Below are positions 7,323 to 16,426 of a stretch of DNA of 64,000 bases, in pieces. The stretch spans positions 374,209-438,208 of the forward strand of contig NZ_JH636435.1 in the NCBI RefSeq assembly GCF_000255655.1, read 5' to 3'. A program made the position numbers and the translations under genes. Every line of letters starts with the position of its first letter. Position 1 is the stretch's first letter. The notes beneath the pieces were generated by a model. The model saw nothing but the letters and a program-made list of their open reading frames with translations. It was not told where the DNA came from and did not search any database. This DNA is from Schlesneria paludicola DSM 18645 (GTDB lineage: Bacteria; Planctomycetota; Planctomycetia; Planctomycetales; Planctomycetaceae).

Positions 7323-9410
7323 TTACTCAAATGGCCCAAGCGGTGGGGACTTGGTATCGACCTTGAGTACGAGTGGATCTTCGGATTCGATTTCTGCGTA
7401 CCATTTCTCGTCGACAAATTCAGTCGGCGTTGGCCAGCGGCGATGGCTTACCTTCCAAAACTTGGGAGGATACGTGCTGGGATACCGTCCGTCGAATTGT
7501 CCTTCGGTGTCGATTGAGACTCCCGCAACACTATTCATAATCAACCACCGCTCCTTTCCTGGGATGTCGGGATAACCATAGATGGTACATTCCGACATCG
7601 GCTTGCCGCCCATATCGAAGACTTTTCCCGAGACTTTTTCCGTTGGAACGAATTCGATTTCTTCCAATTCATATTCATCGCCTGCTGGGACTTCAAAGAC
7701 GCTGCCGTATCGGTCAATCCGATCACTCCACCATTCCTGAGAACTGTAGTCGTCTGCGGTCCAAGGGAGTCGTAAGACGATGGGACCTGGAGGCACCAAT
7801 GTTTCAAACCGACCATGGCGATCGGTCTTGAGTTCGAGTGGACTTTCGAGATCCATGGGAGGCCGTGCCGATTGTCCGTAAATCATTTGGAAGTGGACAC
7901 CGGGATGGCCCTTGCCCGTATCCGATTGAATGATTTGACCGCGTACGTGAACACCGTTCTCAATGGGAATTTCAATCGTCGTCGTTTTTCCTGCGAAGAC
8001 ATGGATGTTGACAGGGATTTGAGCTCGCAACGGCTGGTTCATTGGCAGGAATGGCTTGATGAACACGAGCCCCTCAGCCAGATTCTGAACTCGGAAACAA
8101 CCATCCTCGTCAACTTTGACTCTCGCGACTGAATGGATTCCCACCTCGGGAACATTCTGCATCTTTGAATTTGTCGAGATCTCCAGAAACAAGTTTTTTG
8201 GAAGCACTTCTCTGCCTGCGACGAGTCGCCCCTTGAGTTCTCCAGTGTCCGGTAGGCTCCATTCGAAATGAGGCACATCGGCGGCAGGGCGAATATTCAA
8301 GAACAGATTTGAATCCAACCAGATCGGTGCGTCGTGCCCTGGAACTTGAATTTCGACTTCATTGATGGCTACAGGGATTACGTTCATCAACGTCACGAAA
8401 CCGTCGTCGTCCGTCGTGCCACTGACAAGATGTGTCCAATCAACTGGTGTCAAAAACGGAACGCTCTCGTGCAACTTTTGCGAGGGGACCTTCACTTTGG
8501 CATTGGCAACAGGATTGCCCGCAGCGTCGGCGAGACAAATCGTGCCGCCCTCACAGGGCGTCAGCCATATTGGCGATTCAAAACCCGTTTGCTCGAATCG
8601 CTGTAGGTCACCGCTCGAATTCTCGCGGGAGGGTTGATATGTCTTGCCGTGGGCCCAAATCGCGACGAATGAATTCCGTTTCGCAATTGCGGATGGAACC
8701 TCGATTCGATATTGCCCGTCATCGTCTGTGATCGCGGTGGCCACGAATGGACCGCATTTTTTTGCGTAGATGCCGGAACGTGCGTCGACATCCACGATCT
8801 GCAAACCGACGAGTGCGCCAGGGATCGGCCTTTTGGTGACGCGATCAAACACCTGACCCGAGATCGTTTCGACCGGCATTCCCTTTTCTTCGTCTGCTTC
8901 CGAATGTGATTTCAGGACGATTCTAAACTTCGTGGTTCCCACCGGAATCCACTCCGTCCAGTTCGTTTCGAATCCAACGGCATTGATGGCAAAGACAAAC
9001 AGATCACTCTCAATCGGGGGAGCGTCGAATGAGAACTCACCATTGACATTGGTGACGACCGGATCGCTGGGAAGATTCTCTCTTGTTTCAGAGTCAGGAG
9101 TGTTGGAATCAGCACGAGCGACCACTTTTAATTTGGCATTTGGTATCCCATCGCCTGCAAGATCGCGCACCGTGCCAGAGATCCGCATGTGCGAGGCAGC
9201 CTCTATTTGTCCGCCAGCGGCAGGTTCAGGTTGAGCTCCAGCACGACTCGAGTCTGCCGGCCCCGCTTGCGATTTGGCAAGCGTCCATTCGCTGGTTATT
9301 GCTGCGACAATGACTAGCGACGCAAGTCCGGCCTTCCACCACCCGAGCATCGATTGTTGACAGTGCGGGTGACGGTTGACGTGCGAACCAATCGATGAGC
9401 GTTGACGCAT
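7323..9410 (-). CDS. Multi-domain carboxypeptidase-regulatory-like protein
   Basis: This is a 695-residue protein from the ATG at 9410 (GGAG about 6 bases upstream); the frame is open to a TTG at 9482 but that start has no support. One hydrophobic segment near residues 23-43 (LASLVIVAAIT) is a membrane anchor or signal. After a Pro/Ala-rich linker come several TTR/CNA-B-like beta-sandwich repeats, each opening with a motif such as ISGTVRDLAGDGIPNAKL, ISGQVFDRVTKRPIPGALV, ICLADAAGNPVANAKV and VSGKVFDMGGKPMSECTI. Planctomycetes carry many such proteins, often beside BlaR1-type or sigma factor genes; none is here. A cell-surface or envelope role is inferred; no enzymatic domain is seen. Confidence 0.82.
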   Translation of the reverse strand: MRQRSSIGSHVNRHPHCQQSMLGWWKAGLASLVIVAAITSEWTLAKSQAGPADSSRAGAQPEPAAGGQIEAASHMRISGTVRDLAGDGIPNAKLKVVARADSNTPDSETRENLPSDPVVTNVNGEFSFDAPPIESDLFVFAINAVGFETNWTEWIPVGTTKFRIVLKSHSEADEEKGMPVETISGQVFDRVTKRPIPGALVGLQIVDVDARSGIYAKKCGPFVATAITDDDGQYRIEVPSAIAKRNSFVAIWAHGKTYQPSRENSSGDLQRFEQTGFESPIWLTPCEGGTICLADAAGNPVANAKVKVPSQKLHESVPFLTPVDWTHLVSGTTDDDGFVTLMNVIPVAINEVEIQVPGHDAPIWLDSNLFLNIRPAADVPHFEWSLPDTGELKGRLVAGREVLPKNLFLEISTNSKMQNVPEVGIHSVARVKVDEDGCFRVQNLAEGLVFIKPFLPMNQPLRAQIPVNIHVFAGKTTTIEIPIENGVHVRGQIIQSDTGKGHPGVHFQMIYGQSARPPMDLESPLELKTDRHGRFETLVPPGPIVLRLPWTADDYSSQEWWSDRIDRYGSVFEVPAGDEYELEEIEFVPTEKVSGKVFDMGGKPMSECTIYGYPDIPGKERWLIMNSVAGVSIDTEGQFDGRYPSTYPPKFWKVSHRRWPTPTEFVDEKWYAEIESEDPLVLKVDTKSPPLGPFE

Positions 9411-9550
9411 TTCGACTCCATTCCGATTTGCAATACGTCGGACAGCCACATTGGCATTCGTTGTCTGGACAAACTGTACCAAGAGACAATCACGCGTTCT
9501 ATGTGCGCCGATTCATTCGATGAATGCGATCCGCTCGAGGACTCTATCGC

Positions 9551-9588
9551 CGTTCGAGAGCGAGACGAATCGTCTTGTCTCTCGAACG
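9551..9588. repeat. Intergenic hairpin in the 9411-9904 gap
   Basis: Arms CGTTCGAGAG (9551-9560) and CTCTCGAACG (9579-9588) are perfect 10-bp complements and enclose a second 5-bp stem (AGACG/CGTCT) with a 3-base loop. There is no T-run. It lies about 140 bases upstream of the gene starting at 9410. The rest of the gap shows nothing recognisable. Confidence 0.6.
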
Positions 9589-9904
9589 ATTTGTCGGCGA
9601 TTGCCATCAAGGCAACGCTCGGCAGGTCGACTTTGTTGGCGAGATGCCCCTTCAGCGAAAGGAAAGAATGCAAATCGCATGGTGATTCGTGCGAACCGCA
9701 ATTCGTTTGGCTCTCTGCATTCCCGTTAGAAAACGTCGTTTCTGCTTGCATTTCAAAAGGATAAGTCGACTGAGGCCACTGTGGCACCAGTATTGCTTTC
9801 ATCCTCGCATCGTTCTCGGGTTTTGAACGCGGAGAAGCCCCAATCAGGCAGCTCTCTCAGACTCGTCGGACTTCGGCAGCGGAATGCATTCACGGGAGGT
9901 GATC

Positions 9905-10153
9905 ATGATTCAGAATCGATCTGATTGGGGAGCCATCGAGTGGCTTCAGACTCTTCATCGATACCGTTCATCGCACGCGACAGTCGCGGAGTTTTGCCAG
10001 CAGGAGGGCATTTCGATTGTCGCGTTCAACTACTGGCGAAAGAAGCTGGGAGGGATTCGGCAGGAAATTCCACTGGCAGAATCGTGCCATTTTGAGCGAA
10101 CGATTCTGCTTCTCGCGCATGCCGACGCGCGGCTTGCGGAGAACATGACTTAG
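9905..10153 (+). CDS. IS66 TnpA-like helix-turn-helix ORF (remnant)
   Basis: The ATG at 9905 follows a near-perfect Shine-Dalgarno (GGAGGTGAT). The 82-residue product has the layout of IS66-type TnpA accessory proteins: a Trp-rich N-terminal helix (WGAIEWLQTLHRYRSSHAT), then VAEFCQQEGISIVAFNYWRKKL, the family's FC...GIS...F..WR helix-turn-helix. The usual downstream TnpB and DDE transposase ORFs and IS ends are absent, and the C-terminal third is atypical. It is therefore either a decayed IS66 remnant or a domesticated DNA-binding protein. A hairpin overlaps the stop codon. Confidence 0.6.
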   Translation: MIQNRSDWGAIEWLQTLHRYRSSHATVAEFCQQEGISIVAFNYWRKKLGGIRQEIPLAESCHFERTILLLAHADARLAENMT

Positions 10154-10163
10154 ACATGTTCTC
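10139..10163. repeat. 9-bp inverted repeat over the stop of the TnpA-like ORF
   Basis: GAGAACATG (10139-10147) and CATGTTCTC (10155-10163) are perfect complements around a 7-base loop holding the TAG stop. No U-tract follows. A further GGCGTCA/TGACGCC pair occurs just downstream. Nothing else was found in the 10154-10470 gap. Confidence 0.6.
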
Positions 10164-10470
10164 GGAGGCGTCAAACGGGCTGATGACGCCTTCATATTGG
10201 GATGCCTGTTGGTCCAACGTGGCGGCAGGGCCGTTTTGTTGTTGATTCGATCAAGGAGTGCGTCGGCTGGAAGTGTAGCTGGAGTGCGTCTTATGGCCGC
10301 CTTCAGGTGAGCGCCTATGCTTTCGGCCGACGACTCTTTGAGGAACGTGTTACCCCACTATCAACCGGGAATTGAGCTCGCTGAAATCGCTTGCCGCAAT
10401 CTCCGTTGGATGTGCGATACCATTAGTGGCGTTCTTGGCAGTGACTTTCGGGCGAGCCAAAGACGCGATC

Positions 10471-11091
10471 TCATTGTGGCAAAGTTCGCTCCATCGCGCT
10501 TGCGATCGCTTCGGCGTCCTCGCCACCTCGAGCATGGAGCGCTGCAACCACCTTTTCTCGACGTTCGACAGGATGGTTTTGACTCAGCTTGAACTTGCCT
10601 TCAATCTTCGCAATTTCGATGCGAAAGCCCACAATTTGATCGAGTAGCGGCTTCACATATGAGGCTGACGAATCCAGCGACCAGGGCTGCGGTAGCGAAG
10701 ACTCATAGACGGAAACGGAGCGCTGCACGATGTCCAGCAGCAAAGACGAATCCTCAATCAGTGTGACCTGACCATAGACGTGAACGGCAAGATAGTTCCA
10801 CGTCGGTACGACGTTTTCGGCGTCATACCACGTCGGAGAAATGTAGGCGTGCGGTCCGCTGAACATCGCCAGAACTTTTTGGTTGGTGACGTGGTGCCAG
10901 TGAGGGTTTGCTCGCGCCACATGTCCGATCAACGTCCCATTTGGACCTGCCATTCGATCGAGGATAAACGGAAGGTGTGTGGCGAATGGATGGCCCTCGG
11001 CTTGGGAAACCAGCACTCCAAAGCTGTTTCGCTCGATGAATTCGTGCAACGTGGTAAGGTTGGTTTCCGCGAATGATCGGGGGATATACAT
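10471..11091 (-). CDS. paiB: PaiB-type FMN-binding negative regulator
   Basis: A 206-residue protein matching the PaiB/FMN_bind_2 family along its whole length: MYIPRSFAE at the start, LHEFIERNSFGVLVS, ATHLPF, LIGHVARANPHWHH, LAMFSGPHAYISPTWY and WNYLAVHVYG are the conserved blocks of the split-barrel flavin fold. Bacillus PaiB was described as a negative regulator of sporulation and protease genes; most homologues are uncharacterised FMN-binding proteins. It lies downstream of the DAC-like gene on the same strand (169-base gap), so it may be the last gene of the TetR-DAC-PaiB unit. Confidence 0.9.
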   Translation of the reverse strand: MYIPRSFAETNLTTLHEFIERNSFGVLVSQAEGHPFATHLPFILDRMAGPNGTLIGHVARANPHWHHVTNQKVLAMFSGPHAYISPTWYDAENVVPTWNYLAVHVYGQVTLIEDSSLLLDIVQRSVSVYESSLPQPWSLDSSASYVKPLLDQIVGFRIEIAKIEGKFKLSQNHPVERREKVVAALHARGGEDAEAIASAMERTLPQ

Positions 11092-11260
11092 GATCGCTGC
11101 TCTCGGCTGGCATGCTTGTTGGGTGTTTTCGATTCAACGACACCAAATCACGGGGCTGGGTTCGGCGATGGTCACCGATCACGGGCCAGCGGGAGGCGCC
11201 AGGCGCATTCTCATCGGCAAGGGGCTCGGTTGCGAATGCCTCAAACAGAACAAGCGTCGA

Positions 11261-12499
11261 TCAAAGGAAGTCCGAAACGGTTCCCCATGCGTCAAGGTTC
11301 GTAAGGCGATAGGCTCGGGTGTCATCGTTGTAGAACGCCGACAGGTCGCCATCTTGGGAAATCACGAACGCAATCGCACCGGGAACCGCTCGTACAAACT
11401 CGGCAGCGGATCGGTGTCGCATGCCACTACTGAACCCGTCGTCGAGTAGGTTCCCCGTGACCGCATCGTGCAGTGGCAACGTGGGGACCGCTCCAGATAT
11501 TTTTGCTCCGAATCCGTAAAGACACAATTCGCTGTCGAACAGAACGGCTCCGTCGGTTGCCGATAGTCGTCCGTACATTCGCGCGACTCGCAACAAATGT
11601 TCCCGTTGAAGGAGCCATTGTTTTCGGCCTTCAGCGAGGTTTTTACCCGAGCGCTGAGTTAACGTCACGATGGTGGTCTCGAAGGCGCGAAAGAGATTGC
11701 CGTCCGCACGAAACCTCGGTTCCACACACGAGCAATCACGTTGCGGAACGATCAGGAAGGCTCCGCCGTTCGGGGAATTGATGACATCCGCCATCATCGT
11801 TGCCCAAAGATAGAGAAATCCGTCGACAAGTAACTCCGCAGACAACCCCGGTATGCTCGCTCGCTCATCCAGAGATCGCTGAAAACGCTCGCAGAGTTGA
11901 CGCACGCGAGCTCGAAAAGGAAGGACTGCTTTGTCAAAAGCGATTAACTCCCTGATCTTGTTTCCTCGCAGATGAAACACGGGGCCCGGCTGAATCGTGG
12001 CGCGAAGTTCTCCGGGTCCGTCCACGCGTACGGTCAGCGTTCCTTCCGGGAGCGAGCCTTCGTTAATTGCTTCAACATCGCCGCGGACGGAGTGTTCCCG
12101 AAAATCCAGGATTTGACAGGCGCTGAAACCTCGCCGTGCGTCGCCCACAATTCGGACGGCCGTGTTAGGATCGGAGATCGCGGGAGCAATTCGACGAATG
12201 GCTTCCACCGAATTCATGCTGGGCCAGGGGGCGTCGAATTCGACCGTGTGTCCAAACGTTTCATTGCCACAAATGGCTCGGAATTGGGGGTATCGACCTT
12301 CCTCGGGAATCAGGCTGGCATGATAGAGGAGCTTGATGAGTCGCAAGAGGTCATCAATACCGGCGACGTCTGCATCGAAGTATGGCATTAGCTTCGATGT
12401 CAGTTCTTCGGGCCCTTCGAAAGTGTCATGCGATGGTGGTTGATGATGTGCCTCATGGCGGTGGAATGTATTCGTCTCAGGTTTCCGCAGATGAGTCAT
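11261..12499 (-). CDS. DisA_N/DAC-type diadenylate cyclase-like protein
   Basis: A 412-residue soluble protein from the ATG at 12499 (weak GGGAA upstream). The first 220 residues are not recognised. The C-terminal part (about 225-410) reads as a divergent diadenylate cyclase domain. TDGAVLFD at 315-322 carries the DGA motif, and SSGMRHRSAAEF at 357-368 carries the RHR motif, both catalytic/ATP-binding signatures of DisA and CdaA. FVISQDGDLSAFY matches the family's final strands. Related DAC-derived sensor domains (for example DACNV) are known that have lost catalysis; here the two key motifs look intact, so c-di-AMP synthesis is possible but unproven. The neighbours are an autoregulated TetR (84 bases upstream) and PaiB downstream. 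Confidence 0.72.
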   Translation of the reverse strand: MTHLRKPETNTFHRHEAHHQPPSHDTFEGPEELTSKLMPYFDADVAGIDDLLRLIKLLYHASLIPEEGRYPQFRAICGNETFGHTVEFDAPWPSMNSVEAIRRIAPAISDPNTAVRIVGDARRGFSACQILDFREHSVRGDVEAINEGSLPEGTLTVRVDGPGELRATIQPGPVFHLRGNKIRELIAFDKAVLPFRARVRQLCERFQRSLDERASIPGLSAELLVDGFLYLWATMMADVINSPNGGAFLIVPQRDCSCVEPRFRADGNLFRAFETTIVTLTQRSGKNLAEGRKQWLLQREHLLRVARMYGRLSATDGAVLFDSELCLYGFGAKISGAVPTLPLHDAVTGNLLDDGFSSGMRHRSAAEFVRAVPGAIAFVISQDGDLSAFYNDDTRAYRLTNLDAWGTVSDFL

Positions 12500-12583
12500 A
12501 TTCGATTTCCCGACACCACAGAGATTGGAAATTGTGAGACCAGTCGCGTTCCCATGTTGAACTGGGTTCAAATGACATCACCG

Positions 12584-13228
12584 TCATCCTGTCGAGCGAG
12601 GGCTTCGCCTGACGATTCCATTGAGCAGTAGCTCAATCGCGTGTTCGACGCGTTCAACGAGCTTGCTCGCATCTCCTTCGAAACAGCCTTTGACCAGGCA
12701 TCCATAGAGGAGATCGCTGAAGGCGTCGGACACCGATGTGGCATCGCCCTTACGAAATTCGCCTCTCTTGATGCCGATCTCCATGATTCTGTCCAATCCC
12801 GCCCTGGCGTTCTGTCGAAACACCACTTGGAGAGGATTTTCCGCCTCGCGAAATTCGACCCGTTCCTGGATCATGATTTCTAAAAATGGCGGATTCTGCT
12901 GATAAAACTGAGCGCAGGCCCGGGCGATCCGATGCAACAGCTCCGCTGCGCCTTTGGCCTCGATGAAAGCCTCGATCGTGGGATGCTTGCCCAACTGATG
13001 AGACACAAACTCGCCGAGTTGCTCGATGCAAAACTGCGCCGTCGCCACGAAGAGTTGTGCTTTGTTTCCGAAGTGGCGGTAGACGGTTCCTTTACCCACA
13101 TTCGCGCGATCGGCAATGACTTGAACGTCGGTGTTTCGAAATCCTTCCGCGGCGAACACGTTCACAGCGGCGGTCAGAATGACGCCGTGTGTTGCTGACG
13201 CTTTTGAAGTGGGATCTGTGTCATTCAT
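12584..13228 (-). CDS. TetR/AcrR family regulator
   Basis: A 214-residue regulator from the ATG at 13228, with GGGAG 8 bases upstream. The N-terminal helix-turn-helix is clear: ILTAAVNVFAAEGFRNTDVQVIADRANVGKGTVYRHFGNKAQLF, residues about 15-58, quoted as family-typical TetR helices. The C-terminal ligand/dimer domain has the AcrR-type pattern with FLEIMIQERVEFREAENP. The long upstream extension to 13300 would cross the operator and promoter and is rejected. The operator at 13249-13276 sits just downstream of the -10 box, so autorepression is likely; the DAC-like and PaiB-like genes follow on the same strand. Confidence 0.92.
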   Translation of the reverse strand: MNDTDPTSKASATHGVILTAAVNVFAAEGFRNTDVQVIADRANVGKGTVYRHFGNKAQLFVATAQFCIEQLGEFVSHQLGKHPTIEAFIEAKGAAELLHRIARACAQFYQQNPPFLEIMIQERVEFREAENPLQVVFRQNARAGLDRIMEIGIKRGEFRKGDATSVSDAFSDLLYGCLVKGCFEGDASKLVERVEHAIELLLNGIVRRSPRSTG

Positions 13229-13248
13229 CCATGCTACTCCCGCTCGCG

Positions 13249-13276
13249 CAATCGGACGGACGCGCCCGTCCGATTG
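13249..13276. promoter_or_regulatory. Palindromic operator of the TetR gene
   Basis: A perfect inverted repeat with 11-bp arms (CAATCGGACGG and CCGTCCGATTG) and a 6-base centre lies 21 bases upstream of the TetR start and immediately downstream of its -10 box. Size, symmetry and position are those of a TetR-family autoregulatory operator. Confidence 0.8.
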
Positions 13277-13278
13277 AT

Positions 13279-13307
13279 TTTGTAGCCCACTTGGAGCCAT
13301 GCGTCAA
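13279..13307 (-). promoter_or_regulatory. Sigma70-type promoter for tetR-DAC-paiB
   Basis: On the minus strand a TTGACG -35 box (13302-13307) is followed after 17 bases by TACAAA as the -10 box (13279-13284). Transcription would start inside the 28-bp operator. On the other strand, 13383-13410 carries a partial copy (ATGGTCTTTTTGAATC) of the short element described at 20211, 22370 and 37195. Confidence 0.65.
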
Positions 13308-13479
13308 GAACCCGTAGGAAGACGTGAAGCATTCGCTGCCTGTTGATATAAGGGACGCTGGCACTTTCGTTTTGACGATGCCATGGTCTTTTTGAATCGG
13401 TACGTCGCCCGTTCCCGCAATTTCAGCAAGCTGCGAATACCTCAGCACAAGAACGACGGGACTATCAGAGGTTTTCAGA

Positions 13480-14862
13480 ATGCTTGGTGTCGTCGGGATT
13501 CTATTGTCGTTGTTTGTCTTGATGTTGTTGGCATATCGAAATCACAGCGTGATTGTGATCGCTCCGATCTGTGCATTGCTTGCCGTGGCGGTAGAGGGGG
13601 AGTTGCCGCTCCTGGCGACCTATACGCAAATTTTTCTGGAGAGTCTTGGCAAGTTCATTGTTCGATACTTTCCGCTGTTTCTGCTCGGGGCTGTGTTTGG
13701 CAAGCTGATGGAAGAAACCGGCAGCGCCGCATCGATTGCTCAGTGGGTCGTGCGATGGATTGGGGCCAGTCGCGCGATTCTTGCCTTGGTTTTGACGTGT
13801 GCAATCTTGACCTATGGAGGCGTATCATTATTTGTGGTGGTCTTTACGGTATTCCCGTTGGGTCTGGCACTCTTTCGACAAGCGAACTTGCCGCCCAGGT
13901 TGATTCCCGCTTCGATCGCGCTGGGTGCGTTCACGTTCACGATGACGGCATTGCCGGGGTCCGTTCAGATTCAGAATTTGATTCCGATGCCGTTCTTCAA
14001 GACAACATCATTCGCCGCACCAGGCATGGGGTGTCTGGCGGCTGCCATCATGTTTGCGTTGGGTATGTTGTGGCTAAGCCACCGCGGAAGGATGGCTGTA
14101 CTGCGGGGAGATGGCTTTGGGGCTGGAATGCTTTCAGAGTCTCTTCAACCTGACGCGAAAACGACTTCGGCAATGTATCCATCTCTCACGGTAGCGCTGG
14201 CTCCACTAGTTTGTCTCGTGGTGCTGAATTTCGCGTTCTCTCAGGTGCTGGTCCCGAACTGGCAGGTTGACTATTTGGCCGAGAAGCGATTTGGAGCCAC
14301 GAGCCTAGTGAAAGTACAAGGGCTATGGGCGACCATCCTGGCTATGTTGGGGGCAATCCTTTGCCTGGTGGCGATTCATTGGCGGCGAGGTCGTGAATTG
14401 AAGGAGATTGTCTCCCGAGGTGCGAACAGTTCTTTGTTACCGGTCTTCAACGCCGCTTCCGAGTTTGGATATGGTTCCACGATTGCGGCATTGAGCGGAT
14501 TTGGATTGGTCAAGGAATGGATGGTGGGTATTGCACCGGCACATCCGCTGGTCTCGGAAGCGATTAGTGTCAATGTTTTGGCTGGAATTACGGGTTCGGC
14601 TTCGGGTGGACTTAGCATCGCCCTCGAAGCATTGGGGCAAACGTACTTTGAACGGGGATTAGCGGCAGGGATCAGCCCCGAGGTCATGCATCGCGTCGCG
14701 TCGTTGTCCTGCGGCGGGTTGGACACGCTTCCGCATAACGGAGCGGTTATCACTCTATTGCTGATCTGTAACGCCACTCACAAAGAGTCGTATTGGGACA
14801 TCGCCATGGTTTCGGTCGTCGTTCCGATGGTTGCCACGATTGTCGTGATTGCACTCTCGTAG
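13480..14862 (+). CDS. GntP family permease
   Basis: A 460-residue polytopic membrane protein with about a dozen hydrophobic segments. YFPLFLLGAVFGKLMEETGSA, LTYGGVSLFVVVFTVFPLGLALF, and the C-terminal ASGGLSIAL and SCGGLDTLPHNGAVITLL blocks are characteristic of GntP-type (gluconate and related organic acid:H+ symporter) permeases. The substrate cannot be assigned; gluconate, glycerate or another hydroxy acid are the family options. It starts at ATG 13480 with an AGAGG about 9 bases upstream and is transcribed divergently from the TetR gene, so it is a second candidate target of that regulator. Confidence 0.88.
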   Translation: MLGVVGILLSLFVLMLLAYRNHSVIVIAPICALLAVAVEGELPLLATYTQIFLESLGKFIVRYFPLFLLGAVFGKLMEETGSAASIAQWVVRWIGASRAILALVLTCAILTYGGVSLFVVVFTVFPLGLALFRQANLPPRLIPASIALGAFTFTMTALPGSVQIQNLIPMPFFKTTSFAAPGMGCLAAAIMFALGMLWLSHRGRMAVLRGDGFGAGMLSESLQPDAKTTSAMYPSLTVALAPLVCLVVLNFAFSQVLVPNWQVDYLAEKRFGATSLVKVQGLWATILAMLGAILCLVAIHWRRGRELKEIVSRGANSSLLPVFNAASEFGYGSTIAALSGFGLVKEWMVGIAPAHPLVSEAISVNVLAGITGSASGGLSIALEALGQTYFERGLAAGISPEVMHRVASLSCGGLDTLPHNGAVITLLLICNATHKESYWDIAMVSVVVPMVATIVVIALS

Positions 14863-15164
14863 ACGCAACGTCGACAGGCCGCTTGTGACACGCCATGCCT
14901 TGGTAAGTTGACGTTGAATCTGTCCTCGCGAGGCATTTCTGGGGCGGTCCCGTTTCCTTTGAGCAGAAGGATTGAGCCCTGCGCTTTCCCTCTTCAATTC
15001 TGTCGCGATCTCCAGATCGGGGTTGACCGTAATTGATTTGGTGTTCATTGTTTGACGCGCCTCGAGAGTGATTTCGTTCTCGTGGTCAATTGCCGTTGAC
15101 GCCTCGCTGCTCGGTTGCGGACTACGCTTCGTAGGATCAAGCCTGCTGTTCGTGAAGGACTCAC
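14863..15164. other. Intergenic between permease and CFA synthase
   Basis: No supported gene, hairpin terminator or RNA was seen. It should hold the CFA synthase promoter; the Shine-Dalgarno GAAGGA is at the right end. Confidence 0.5.
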
Positions 15165-16400
15165 ATGAAACTTCTATCGACCTTGTTGCGGCGATTTATC
15201 CAAAGCGGAACACTGCGCGTTTATGACGCCGACGGCAGACTGCACACGTTTTCGGGAACGCTGGCAGAGCCCGTGGTAACAATTCGACTGCACAACAAGT
15301 CGCTTTACACAAAACTCTTTTTTAACCCCGAGCTTTACGTCGGCGAAGCCTACATGGATGGCGAACTGACGTTTGAAGAAGGATCGACCTGCTTCGACTT
15401 CCTGAACCTTTTCTCGAACAATCGAACCGGGCTCACTTCGCATCCTGTCCAAAGTGTGTTGCGGCGTGTCTGGCGAGGGCTTCGACGATTTCAGCAACAC
15501 AATCCCATCGGCAAGGCACTGAAAAACGCGGCGCATCACTACGATTTGTCGGACGAGTTCTATCGACTTTTTCTTGATGAGGACATGCAGTACACGTGCG
15601 CCTATTACTCCAGTCCTGACGATACGCTCGAGGAAGCTCAACTCAATAAGAAGCGGCATGTTTGTGCGAAGCTGAAGATTGAAGATGGAATGAAAATTGC
15701 CGAACTGGGGTGCGGCTGGGGCGGATTAGCGCTGCACATCGCTCAGATGGCGGATGTGGAAGTCACCGCGGTCAATCTTTCGATTGAGCAGATTCGCGTA
15801 GCACGTGAACGAGCAAGGAGATTGGGGCTTGAGGATCGAGTCCACTTCAAGCATATGGACTACCGCGAGCTGACAGGAAAATACGATCGTGTTGTGTCGG
15901 TGGGCATGCTAGAGCATGTTGGCCTCGGACACTACGACGAGTTCTTTCAAAAATTCCGCAGCCTGCTCACGGAAGATGGAATTGGACTCGTCCACAGCAT
16001 CGGGCGCAACGCGCCCCCCGGCTCAGCCAGTCCGTTTATCCGCAAATACATTTTTCCAGGGGGATACGCCCCGTCCTTGTCCGAGATCTTCGCTCCGGCC
16101 GAACGTCAGCGGGTCTGGGTCGCCGACTGCGAAATTCTGCGATTGCACTATTACTACACGCTACGCGACTGGCGCGCTCGGTTCATGGCAAATTGGGAAA
16201 AGGCGGCGTCGATCTACGATGAGCGCATGTGCCGGATGTGGGAATTCTATTTGATCTCCGCGCAACTGGCATTTTTGACGGGCTCGGAGATGGTGTTTCA
16301 TCTCGTGTTGGCAAACAAACGCGACGCCGTACCGATTGTGCGAGATTATATGATCGACGATGAACGTGAAGCGAGGACGCTTGTCTCGCAATACCGATGA
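15165..16400 (+). CDS. cfa: Cyclopropane-fatty-acyl-phospholipid synthase
   Basis: A 411-residue SAM-dependent methyltransferase of the CFA synthase family, which adds a methylene group across double bonds of membrane phospholipid acyl chains. The N-terminal lipid-binding domain occupies residues 1-110. The catalytic domain follows with HYDLSDEFYRLFLDEDMQYTCAYY (family signature, about 125-148), AELGCGWGGLA as the SAM site (179-189), and later SVGMLEHVGLGHYDEFF and the FIRKYIFPGGYAPS block. Length is normal. A GAAGGA precedes the ATG, and a terminator follows 27 bases after the stop, so it is probably monocistronic. Confidence 0.95.
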   Translation: MKLLSTLLRRFIQSGTLRVYDADGRLHTFSGTLAEPVVTIRLHNKSLYTKLFFNPELYVGEAYMDGELTFEEGSTCFDFLNLFSNNRTGLTSHPVQSVLRRVWRGLRRFQQHNPIGKALKNAAHHYDLSDEFYRLFLDEDMQYTCAYYSSPDDTLEEAQLNKKRHVCAKLKIEDGMKIAELGCGWGGLALHIAQMADVEVTAVNLSIEQIRVARERARRLGLEDRVHFKHMDYRELTGKYDRVVSVGMLEHVGLGHYDEFFQKFRSLLTEDGIGLVHSIGRNAPPGSASPFIRKYIFPGGYAPSLSEIFAPAERQRVWVADCEILRLHYYYTLRDWRARFMANWEKAASIYDERMCRMWEFYLISAQLAFLTGSEMVFHLVLANKRDAVPIVRDYMIDDEREARTLVSQYR

Positions 16401-16426
16401 CGGATCGCCGAACCGAGCACCTATTC

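Noticed and set aside
13383-14153. A 256-codon frame over the start of the GntP permease
   Set aside because: Out of frame with a clear GntP product; its first codons are a partial copy of the short dispersed element, not a full gene.
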